The position numbers and the translations under genes are program-made. The notes under the pieces are model-generated. The model was not told where the DNA came from. It ran no database searches and saw only the letters and a list, made by a program, of their open reading frames with translations. A stretch of DNA of 36,371 nt, from the IMG/VR virus record IMGVR_UViG_3300009686_000009, positions 1 to 36,371 of that record; one strand, 5' to 3'. This DNA is from a virus. Position 1 is the stretch's first letter, and every line of letters starts with the position of its first letter. Below, piece after piece: positions 16,198 through 21,896 of this stretch.

Positions 16198-16641
16198 ATG
16201 TTTTTTAGCAAACTGCTATTAGCAGCACCAACCGAAATAGAAAAAATGCTATTAGAGCAACAAGATACTTTAAGAAAATTAGATATATTAAGCAGAGAAG
16301 TAAAAAAAATAAAAGATAATCCAACACCTGAAGTAATAAAAAATATGTATGATGCTCCAAATACTTTGCAAAATCCTATATTTGATTTATCTAACAATAC
16401 AATAGTAGAAAAAGCTGGAAGATTCTTTGATTATATGGATTCAACAATGAATTATTTAACACACCCAGTATTAATATTTAATGCAATTGCTGGAGCAAGT
16501 TATTGGATATGTGGGATAATTGCAATTGCTGGAGTACTATATTATATTATAGGGCATAAGAATGGCTTAAAATGGACAGGAGGAAGTCTACTAGGATATA
16601 CACTTATTCAAGCAATTAATTATGGGTTGAATTTATTATGA
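16198..16641 (+). CDS. Small membrane protein, VirB3-position
   Basis: 147 aa from ATG 16198, chosen because AAAGGGGG lies 8 nt upstream. The first ~60 residues are a charged, coiled-coil-like helix (EIEKMLLEQQDTLRKLDILS). Two transmembrane helices follow (about 100-120, YWICGIIAIAGVLYYIIG; and about 128-146, GGSLLGYTLIQAINYGLNLL). It sits between the pilin-like gene and the ATPase and overlaps the ATPase start by 4 nt (ATGA), so the two are probably made together. Sequence identity to VirB3 cannot be judged by eye. Confidence 0.5.
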   Translation: MFFSKLLLAAPTEIEKMLLEQQDTLRKLDILSREVKKIKDNPTPEVIKNMYDAPNTLQNPIFDLSNNTIVEKAGRFFDYMDSTMNYLTHPVLIFNAIAGASYWICGIIAIAGVLYYIIGHKNGLKWTGGSLLGYTLIQAINYGLNLL

Positions 16642-18986
16642 AAATATTGCAGAAAATAAACCCAATTTATACTTATTTAAAGTTGACACCAGACACTTCA
16701 ATTAGAAATTATGATAGCAGCAACATTGCTCGCACTATAGCAAAGATGTATAAAACCATTACCGAACAAATAAGGAGAGAGGAAAATAATAAACATTGGT
16801 ATAATTTTAAATTTGTGATTGAAACTTCTGTTAAGTGTAGTTATTTAATAGATATAACTAAAGACAATGTATACTTTTACTTCATAGTACCAAGCAAATA
16901 TGTAAATAATATAAGAGAGAAGATCACCGCCACATGGAAAAAAGTATCTATAGAGGAAGTTACTGAAATTAAAGATTTTTCACAAGATGCTCTAAAATAT
17001 CAATTGAATTATAAAAAAGAAGATGCTTTTAGTCTAGCAATTAATAAGACTAGCAATGAACCACTAAATTCAATATTCAGCGTAATTGATGTAATGCAAG
17101 ATAGTGACCGCATAGGCATATTCTACAACTTTATACCATGTAGCCAATTACCCTTTAAAAAAGAATATGAGGATACTATGAAAAAGGTTAAAGACAATAA
17201 GCCTATTGATAAAGAAAAGTTAAATAAAAAATATATATTTAAAATGTCGATACTTTATTTATTAGACTTTTTAGACATAATTAAAGAGGTGCTAGTGGAC
17301 TTTACTGGTGGATTAGTTAATGCACCTAACAAAGATTTAAGCTTATTAGAGGTAGCAGCAGAGTTATTAAGCAATAACAAAAAACTATCTTTAGCAACTA
17401 AAAAGAAAAAGGAAACAATTATAATAAATACACAAATGCTAGTCCTGTCTGAAAGCATAGATACGTCTAGAAAGAGTAGTAATGCTATAAGTGTATGTCA
17501 ATCTTATAAAGCCTTGGAAGAAGATAAGGATGAGGGAAATGAATTATTATATAAAAAAGTAAAAGCTAATAATGTTTTTTATATAAATGATTTAAAGGTG
17601 GCTGGAGTAGATATAAACAAAGTGAGCGTAGAGGAATGCCAAAACTTTATCCAACTCCCAGGTAGAGATTTACTAAATCAATATAAAATTAAAAAAATTG
17701 ATACGTTAGAATCATTGGTACCAACAGAACTACAAGCAGGAGTTATGTGTCTGGGAAATGTAACTTATAAAGGGATGGCGGCTAGAGCATTTCTAAGTAA
17801 TGATAAAGAATTTAAAAATCTTACTTTATGCTTAATAGGTCCTACTAGGTCAGGGAAAACTACTTTAATATCTAATCTATCAAGGGATAGTATAATGGCT
17901 GGAGAATGTACCATATTATTTGATTTTTGTGGCAACTGTGAATTAAGCAATGATGTAAGTAAGGTTTTTGAAAATGTACTAGACATAGATTGTAGCAATG
18001 AATTGACCTTACAAGGGCTAGGATATAACGAAATAGTTCCTAGCACAAATACAGTCTTTGAAGTATATCGTTGTGCTAAAGCTAAAACAAGTCAGTTAAT
18101 GACATTAGTGAATACATTAAGTGATGATGAAGAATTAAAAGCGAGAATGGAAAGATATTTAGAAGCTGCAGCTATAATAACATTTATTGAAAATGGAGCT
18201 ATTAAAGATGTATTCAAGTTATTACAAGATCACATGTTAAGAAAACAATTTATTGATAATGTACCTAAAAATCAATTTGAAAATTTAGAAGAATATATTT
18301 TAGCACTAGAAGAATTAGACGAGTGGAGCAAAGCAACCAAAGATAAACCAGCAGAACTAATAGGAACTAAACTAAGTTTTGTACAAGGAATATTAAATAG
18401 AGTTAATAGACTTAAAAGTAATACTTATATGGAACTAATGTTAAAAAAAGATTGCAGTAACAATATAAATTTAGTTGATGAAATACAGAAAGCACAATTA
18501 ATTTGTATAAGAATGCCTGAAATAATGTTTTCTACAGAACAGGAGAAAGACATATATTGCACATATTGGATTACTAAAATTTGGGGAGCTTTGCAAGTAA
18601 GAAAGTGGAATATTCCAGATGCTAAAGATAGGATAAAACTTAATATAGTATTTGATGAATTATATCAGGTGCCATCATGCCAAAGCTTTTTAAAATCTAA
18701 ATTAAGCCAAATTGCTAAGTTTGGAGGTAAACCAATAATATCATGCCATTATTTGGGGCAGATATCGAATATAAGAAATGAATTGAAAGCAGCTAATAGT
18801 AGTTATATGTTATTGCAAGGATGCGACAAGGATAATTTCAAGGAGTTAAAAGAGGAACTAAGTCCATACGAATTAGAGGACCTATTAAATCTTAAAAGAT
18901 ATGAAAGTCTTAATTTGATAAAATATGAAAATGGATGGAGTAAATTTATAAGCAAGTTGCCACCACCAATTAAAACAAGCAAATAA
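16638..18986 (+). CDS. HerA/FtsK-superfamily ATPase of type IV secretion type (VirB4/VirD4-like)
   Basis: 782 aa. Residues 1 to about 330 form an N-terminal region with a conserved-looking stretch (KFVIETSVKCSYLIDITKDN, then FIVPSKYVNNIREKI) seen in conjugation-type ATPases. Walker A is LIGPTRSGKTT (G401-T408, K407). Walker B is LNIVFDELYQ (D673, E674). A Gln-type sensor run IISCHYLGQISNIRNEL follows. The C-terminus (LNLKRYESLNLIKYENGWSK, then KLPPP) resembles the end of coupling-protein/TraD-like ATPases. There is no transmembrane helix at the N-terminus, so membrane docking would depend on the preceding two small membrane proteins. It probably powers movement of DNA or protein across the envelope. 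No relaxase is visible nearby. Confidence 0.75.
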   Translation: MKILQKINPIYTYLKLTPDTSIRNYDSSNIARTIAKMYKTITEQIRREENNKHWYNFKFVIETSVKCSYLIDITKDNVYFYFIVPSKYVNNIREKITATWKKVSIEEVTEIKDFSQDALKYQLNYKKEDAFSLAINKTSNEPLNSIFSVIDVMQDSDRIGIFYNFIPCSQLPFKKEYEDTMKKVKDNKPIDKEKLNKKYIFKMSILYLLDFLDIIKEVLVDFTGGLVNAPNKDLSLLEVAAELLSNNKKLSLATKKKKETIIINTQMLVLSESIDTSRKSSNAISVCQSYKALEEDKDEGNELLYKKVKANNVFYINDLKVAGVDINKVSVEECQNFIQLPGRDLLNQYKIKKIDTLESLVPTELQAGVMCLGNVTYKGMAARAFLSNDKEFKNLTLCLIGPTRSGKTTLISNLSRDSIMAGECTILFDFCGNCELSNDVSKVFENVLDIDCSNELTLQGLGYNEIVPSTNTVFEVYRCAKAKTSQLMTLVNTLSDDEELKARMERYLEAAAIITFIENGAIKDVFKLLQDHMLRKQFIDNVPKNQFENLEEYILALEELDEWSKATKDKPAELIGTKLSFVQGILNRVNRLKSNTYMELMLKKDCSNNINLVDEIQKAQLICIRMPEIMFSTEQEKDIYCTYWITKIWGALQVRKWNIPDAKDRIKLNIVFDELYQVPSCQSFLKSKLSQIAKFGGKPIISCHYLGQISNIRNELKAANSSYMLLQGCDKDNFKELKEELSPYELEDLLNLKRYESLNLIKYENGWSKFISKLPPPIKTSK

Positions 18987-18998
18987 ATATCAATTTAA

Positions 18999-19033
18999 AA
19001 GGCACTTAGAGTAAATTCTAGGCGCCTTATTTC
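18999..19033 (+). terminator. Terminator after the secretion-like operon
   Basis: AAGGCACTTAGA and TCTAGGCGCCTT form a 12-bp stem with one mismatch and one wobble, followed by ATTT. The U-tract is short, so efficiency may be moderate. Confidence 0.6.
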
Positions 19034-19065
19034 ATTCGATATAATAAGTGTTATATTGAATGAAA
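19030..19065. repeat. dif-like 15-bp inverted repeat (11-6-11 core)
   Basis: Arms of 15 bp with a single G-U-type mismatch flank the 6-base centre TAAGTG. The inner part reads ATTCGATATAA (19034-19044), TAAGTG, TTATATTGAAT (19051-19061). This is the 11-6-11 geometry of Xer/dif sites. The right arm matches the classic XerD half-site TTATGTTAAAT at 9 of 11 positions, and the left arm ends in ATAA as dif does. It could be a site for Xer-mediated integration or multimer resolution, or a regulator's operator. No U-run follows. Confidence 0.5.
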
Positions 19066-19179
19066 GTGTTAAAAGGTACAATCACAAGGGGGATATATAA
19101 AGACAAGCCTTATAGGTCAAATTTGAGCGTTGAGTGTTTATAATTAGAAAAAATTTTAGTTTTACATTGAAAATACATA

Positions 19180-19232
19180 CATATTACAAATATATTAATG
19201 TTATACTATTATAAACATATTACAAATATATT
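19180..19232. repeat. Two promoter-proximal copies of a 17-bp repeat
   Basis: CATATTACAAATATATT occurs at 19180-19196 and again at 19216-19232 (36 nt start to start). An extended -10 (TG-T-TATACT, TATACT at 19202-19207) lies between them, and the second copy runs up to the ribosome site of the HTH-RHH gene. Diverged copies occur inside that gene at 19440-19462 and 19497-19519. Autoregulatory operators or a partition-type centromere are the likely roles. Confidence 0.65.
19199..19207 (+). promoter_or_regulatory. Extended -10 promoter of the HTH-RHH regulator
   Basis: TG at 19199-19200, one base, then TATACT at 19202-19207. The -35 region is occupied by the first repeat copy and has no clear TTGACA. 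The ribosome site GAGGTG follows at about 19235. Repeat copies on both sides suggest repression by the encoded protein. Confidence 0.5.
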
Positions 19233-19244
19233 CGTGAGGTGTAA

Positions 19245-19808
19245 ATGATGGAGAGAGTACAATTTGATAAACTGGAAATTGCAGAGCAGCTGCAGTATAT
19301 AAATCAGAATTTAAAAACAAGCACACTAACAAACATATGTGAGGAAATTGGAATAGGTAGGACCACAATAAGGGATAGATTTTACAAAGAATCGTATATA
19401 TTTGATAAATACTTGAAGCAGTATATAAAAGATAGTGAATATAAACATAATACAAGTGTATTACAAGTTGCTGCAACCAAGTTACCGCCAGGAGAATATA
19501 AACGTAATACAAGTATATTCAACTCAAAAGATGCCCAAAATAAGATTTTAGATATATTAGAAAAACATGATAACATACATGAAATGTTGGAATGGTTTAA
19601 CAAGCAAAAAAACGTCATAGAAGTAGATCTAAATGAATTGAAAATTGATAATGCTAATCTTCAGGGAGAAATAAAAGTTACTACTGTAAGATTATATAAT
19701 GATGTTTGGGAGCAATTTAGAACTTTTATGGGCGAATATAGTGAATTTAAAAGTATGGATTTAATAAGTATGGCATTGTTAGAATATATGCACAAATATA
19801 AAAAATAA
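19245..19808 (+). CDS. HTH plus ribbon-helix-helix DNA-binding protein
   Basis: 187 aa. The N-terminal part (about 15-47, TLTNICEEIGIGRTTIRDRF) is a helix-turn-helix. The C-terminal part (about 140-185, EIKVTTVRLYNDVWEQFRTF, then MDLISMALLEYMHKY) is a CopG-like strand-helix-helix. Between them two peptide repeats EYKHNTSVL (Y66) and EYKRNTSIF (Y85) are encoded by the DNA repeats at 19440-19462 and 19497-19519. Such HTH-RHH fusions are plausible plasmid partition, copy-control or transfer-regulator proteins. GAGGTG lies upstream of the start; an adjacent ATG one codon later is equally possible. Autoregulation is inferred from its repeats. Confidence 0.65.
   Translation: MMERVQFDKLEIAEQLQYINQNLKTSTLTNICEEIGIGRTTIRDRFYKESYIFDKYLKQYIKDSEYKHNTSVLQVAATKLPPGEYKRNTSIFNSKDAQNKILDILEKHDNIHEMLEWFNKQKNVIEVDLNELKIDNANLQGEIKVTTVRLYNDVWEQFRTFMGEYSEFKSMDLISMALLEYMHKYKK
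19440..19519. repeat. Two intragenic copies of the regulator's DNA repeat
   Basis: The copies at 19440-19462 and 19497-19519 share TATAAAC(A/G)TAATACAAG and lie 57 nt apart (19 codons). The first contains a perfect inverted repeat TAATACA-AG-TGTATTA (19448-19463). They are recognisable versions of the promoter repeats at 19180 and 19216, so four related sites spread over about 340 nt. Confidence 0.6.
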
Positions 19809-19864
19809 GGAGAAAAAAGTCTATTATATGGGTTATAATCAAAAATGTGTGATAAAATAATAAA

Positions 19865-19883
19865 AGAGTGCTGTTAACACTCT
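19865..19883 (-). terminator. Possible minus-strand terminator hairpin
   Basis: AGAGTG (19865-19870) and CACTCT (19878-19883) enclose CTGTTAA. On the minus strand the stem is followed by TTTTATTATTTT. No minus-strand gene ends here, so this may instead be a structured leader element. Confidence 0.3.
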
Positions 19884-19933
19884 AAAAATGGGGTTGCTAT
19901 TCATTCATATACATATAGTATAAACGATAGTGG

Positions 19934-19955
19934 CCCTCTTATGCAATAAGGAGGG
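19934..19955 (+). promoter_or_regulatory. Hairpin hiding the ribosome site of the Rep-like gene
   Basis: CCCTCTTAT (19934-19942), loop GCA, ATAAGGAGGG (19946-19955) form a stem with one bulged base. The right arm is the ribosome site of the gene starting at 19966. This could limit synthesis of a replication initiator or make it responsive to an antisense RNA. The role is inference. Confidence 0.5.
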
Positions 19956-19965
19956 ATAAATTAAA

Positions 19966-20388
19966 ATGGATGATGAAGTTAAGCAATTTAAAAGCCTAGT
20001 TGAAAGTGGCTTATCAGGAGTTTACAAGAAAACATTCTTTGTAATGGCTGAAAATAACTTTATAAAAAATCCTAAATACACAACTAATCAAAAAATGGTT
20101 TATTTATGCCTATGTACATATGCTGGAGCAGTTAGCAGTTGTTTCCCAAGCAAAGAAACTATATCAAAAGATTTAAATCTTACAACTAAAACAGTTTATA
20201 CAATATTAAAGCAACTAGAAGAATTACGAGCAATAATAATAGTTAACCAGATAACCGAAAATAATAGAATGACTAGCAATTTGTATATTTTATCTGATAT
20301 TGATAAGAATACTGGTGACTTTATTCCTGAAAGCATTGAAAAGTTTAAAGAATTATCTAATGGTTTTGTTAGGGTTAAAGGTAAATAG
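19966..20388 (+). CDS. Winged-helix replication-initiator-like protein
   Basis: 140 aa with ribosome site AAGGAGGG. The core (about 40-110) YTTNQKMVYLCLCTYAGAVS, then SCFPSKETISKDLNLTTKTV, then YTILKQLEELRAII is the helix-turn-helix_36 type found in phage and plasmid replication proteins. The ORF ends in RVKGK exactly where an array of iteron-like repeats starts; the first repeat shares the last base of the stop codon. In the same frame past the stop, four stops (TAG then three TAA) alternate with open sequence, so the tail may be truncated. Initiator function is inferred from fold and repeats; it could also be only a transcription regulator. Confidence 0.6.
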   Translation: MDDEVKQFKSLVESGLSGVYKKTFFVMAENNFIKNPKYTTNQKMVYLCLCTYAGAVSSCFPSKETISKDLNLTTKTVYTILKQLEELRAIIIVNQITENNRMTSNLYILSDIDKNTGDFIPESIEKFKELSNGFVRVKGK

Positions 20389-20479
20389 GGTATCGGTAAA
20401 TTTTACCGAGGGTATAAGTAAAATTTACCGATAGGGTATAAGTAAAATTTACCGATAGGGTATAAGTAAAATTTACCGA
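20388..20479. repeat. Four iteron-like direct repeats (possible plasmid origin)
   Basis: Units start at 20388, 20410, 20434 and 20458 with spacing 22-24 bp (about two helical turns). Units 2-4 are identical and contain GTATAAGTAAAATTTACCGA. Unit 1 differs slightly and contains the 8-bp inverted repeat TCGGTAAA-T-TTTACCGA. The array abuts the stop codon of the Rep-like gene, and an A+T-rich stretch follows. This is the usual layout of iteron-type origins, although origin activity cannot be proved from sequence. Confidence 0.65.
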
Positions 20480-20484
20480 CTAAT

Positions 20485-20535
20485 TATATTCAAAGAAGAA
20501 CTATATTTAAAGAAGAAGTATATCCAAAGAAGAAG
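20485..20535. repeat. Three 17-bp direct repeats
   Basis: TATAT(T/C)(C/T)AAAGAAGAA(C/G) is repeated at 20485, 20502 and 20519 with a 17-nt period. The period is not a multiple of three, so these are unlikely to be peptide repeats. They follow the iterons directly and may be part of the same origin or a second protein-binding site. Confidence 0.6.
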
Positions 20536-20566
20536 ATACAAAAACCTTGCCGTTTCATCCCATTTT

Positions 20567-20605
20567 AAAAGAGCTATAATCTATTTTATAGTTCTTTTAT
20601 TTATT
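20567..20605 (+). terminator. Terminator after the repeat region
   Basis: AAAAGAGCTATAA (20567-20579) pairs with TTATAGTTCTTTT (20586-20598), 13 bp with one wobble, then ATTTATTTT. It would end transcripts from the Rep-like gene. Confidence 0.75.
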
Positions 20606-20815
20606 TTATAAAAGCTTACAATATCCCTCTTAAAAACAATAAAAATAACGTATTTGATTTAAAAGACTATAGTAAACATTAATTTAATATACTTTTTTTA
20701 ATTAAATTAAACTTAAATGATAAAAATATCTAGTTACTTGTAAATATGTATCGAACATCTGTATATACATTTAATAAATTGTTTTATAAAAGCGATAAAA
20801 AGGGTATGTCTATAT
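20606..20815. other. A+T-rich gene-free stretch
   Basis: About 210 bases of very A+T-rich DNA with no supported ORF in either strand. It contains many AATTTAA-like and TTTTTTAATT runs and a lone CGAACATCTGT that resembles half of a Firmicute LexA box. It follows the iteron-like repeats and could be an unwinding region, but no functional element is proven here. Confidence 0.4.
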
Positions 20816-20835
20816 AATTACAACCCACTAAAATA

Positions 20836-20844
20836 TGTTATAAT
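20836..20844 (+). promoter_or_regulatory. Extended -10 promoter for the 38-aa ORF
   Basis: TG at 20836-20837, one base, TATAAT at 20839-20844. No good -35 is present, as expected for an extended -10. The ribosome site AAAGGGGG and a GTG start follow about 30 nt downstream. Confidence 0.55.
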
Positions 20845-20882
20845 ATAAGCGAACTGACATTCTTATTAAAGGGGGTCTATTA

Positions 20883-20999
20883 GTGACAGATTTAGAAATT
20901 AAACTACTGACATTTAAAAATAAAACAGAAATTGACCTTACAAATGTTTCAATAATTAATATTATCGATTACATAAAAAAAGAGACTATAATTACTTAG
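20883..20999 (+). CDS. 38-aa hypothetical protein convergent with the repressor
   Basis: GTG start after AAAGGGGG with a good promoter upstream. The product is MTDLEIKLLTFKNKTEIDLT followed by a hydrophobic-charged helix (VSIINIIDYIKKET). It ends inside the bidirectional terminator it shares with the minus-strand repressor gene. The transcript would run head-on into repressor mRNA. No family is recognised. Confidence 0.4.
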   Translation: MTDLEIKLLTFKNKTEIDLTNVSIINIIDYIKKETIIT

Positions 21000-21010
21000 T
21001 CTCTTTTTTA
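20975..21010. terminator. Bidirectional terminator between the 38-aa ORF and the repressor
   Basis: AAAAAAAGAGACTA (20975-20988) and TAGTCTCTTTTTTA (20997-21010) form a 14-bp A/T-flanked stem with an 8-base loop. Each arm supplies the U-run for one direction. The stop codons of both convergent genes lie inside it. Confidence 0.85.
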
Positions 21011-21387
21011 TTTTTCAGATCATGTTTTAATGCTGCTATAATCATATCTGTTATTTCAATTGGTATATTATTAATATCATTAATAATACCCTCTTTTAGC
21101 AATTCATTTACTAATTTCACAGTAAAGCTATGCACCTCGTCAGTATTATCTTTTATATTATTATCATGTATCAATGGGTTTCTAGTATCACTTACACCTA
21201 TCATATAATCTATAGAAACATCGAAGTATTCAGCTAACTGTTTCAATACATCCTGTGATGGTTCTCTTGTCTCGTTTTCCCAGCTGCTTATAGTGCTTTT
21301 ACTAAAATTAAATTTTTTACCCAATTCTATACCATTTAAATTGTGTTCTAATCTTAGAAGTTTTAATCTATTACCAAATGTATTCAT
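20992..21387 (-). CDS. CI-like XRE-family repressor
   Basis: 131 aa on the minus strand, ribosome site AGAGGTG. The N-terminal XRE HTH (residues about 5-60) includes NRLKLLRLEHNLNGIELGKK, FSKSTISSWENETREPSQD and LAEYFDVSIDYMIG. The C-terminal ~70 residues are helical (VKLVNELLKEGIINDI) and contain no S24 peptidase Ser-Lys dyad. RecA-driven self-cleavage is therefore not expected; induction may rely on an antirepressor such as the Rha/ORF6C protein. It is divergent from a Cro-like gene across an operator region. Confidence 0.88.
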   Translation of the reverse strand: MNTFGNRLKLLRLEHNLNGIELGKKFNFSKSTISSWENETREPSQDVLKQLAEYFDVSIDYMIGVSDTRNPLIHDNNIKDNTDEVHSFTVKLVNELLKEGIINDINNIPIEITDMIIAALKHDLKNKKETK

Positions 21388-21412
21388 TTCACACCTCTTT
21401 CACAACTCTTTT

Positions 21413-21440
21413 ATTATATAGTATATGCAATAAAATGAAA
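21413..21440 (-). promoter_or_regulatory. Probable repressor promoter
   Basis: On the minus strand, -35 TTTCAT (21435-21440), 16-base spacer, -10 TATAAT (21413-21418). The -35 is weak. Two operator-like sites lie just upstream at 21449-21480, suited to repressor autoregulation. Confidence 0.5.
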
Positions 21441-21448
21441 TCCTATTC

Positions 21449-21519
21449 TACAAAATGAAATAAAGTTTACAATATGTAAAAAAAAGTTTTAAAAACATGT
21501 TGACAGTATACAAAATGTA
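21449..21519. promoter_or_regulatory. CI/Cro operator sites
   Basis: There are three related palindromic sites. TACAAAATGAA is at 21449-21459. TTTACAATATGTAAA, a perfect 5-5-5 palindrome, is at 21466-21480. TACAAAATGTA is at 21509-21519, inside the -35/-10 spacer of the early promoter. A fourth identical TACAAAATGTA is at 21860-21870 between the cro-like and rha-like genes. The consensus is TACA-N3-TGTA. Confidence 0.75.
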
Positions 21520-21528
21520 GATTATACT
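21500..21528 (+). promoter_or_regulatory. Early (lytic) promoter
   Basis: A consensus -35 TTGACA (21500-21505), exactly 17-base spacer, and TATACT (21523-21528). An operator copy occupies the spacer, so bound repressor would directly block RNA polymerase. It drives the Cro-like, Rha-like and downstream early genes after a ~120-nt leader. Confidence 0.85.
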
Positions 21529-21650
21529 ATGAATATAGCAAGTCGACAAATACACAACTTAACAGTATATGCATAAATACAACGCAGTATACCAAACACT
21601 TCAAATAAATATACCGCAATGGTATAAAAAATAACACAAGGAGGAAAAAC

Positions 21651-21857
21651 ATGAATTACAATTTAATAGGATATAGAAATATGTTAAGACTATCCCAAGA
21701 AGCTATGGGAGCTAAGATAGGCATGTGTAGAGATAGTTATCAAAAGAAAGAAAATGGAAAACTAGATTTCACACAAACTGAAATAGAAAACATTATGAAG
21801 ATATTAAAAGAAAAAAAACCATTATTAACAATAGAAGAAGTTTTTTTAAGAGAATAG
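21651..21857 (+). CDS. Cro-like XRE-family regulator
   Basis: 68 aa, ribosome site AAGGAGG. The sequence is a bare HTH domain: YRNMLRLSQEAMGAKIGMCR, DSYQKKENGKLDF, TEIENIMKILKEK. Divergent from the repressor and downstream of the main early promoter, it has the position and size of Cro. It would compete for the TACA-N3-TGTA sites. Confidence 0.8.
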   Translation: MNYNLIGYRNMLRLSQEAMGAKIGMCRDSYQKKENGKLDFTQTEIENIMKILKEKKPLLTIEEVFLRE

Positions 21858-21859
21858 TC

Positions 21860-21870
21860 TACAAAATGTA
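21860..21870. promoter_or_regulatory. Operator-like site between the cro-like and rha-like genes
   Basis: TACAAAATGTA, identical to the site in the early promoter spacer, begins right after the Cro-like stop codon and just before the ribosome site of the antirepressor gene. A roadblock or additional regulator site is inferred. Confidence 0.6.
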
Positions 21871-21896
21871 AACTTAAATTAAAGGAGAGTAGATTT

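Noticed and set aside
20388-20535. CRISPR array
   Set aside because: Units are nearly contiguous with no unique spacers, 22-24 or 17 bp period, and no cas genes; iteron-like repeats fit better.
20745-20770. LexA box
   Set aside because: Only half of the Firmicute consensus (CGAAC) is kept and no gene start is close.
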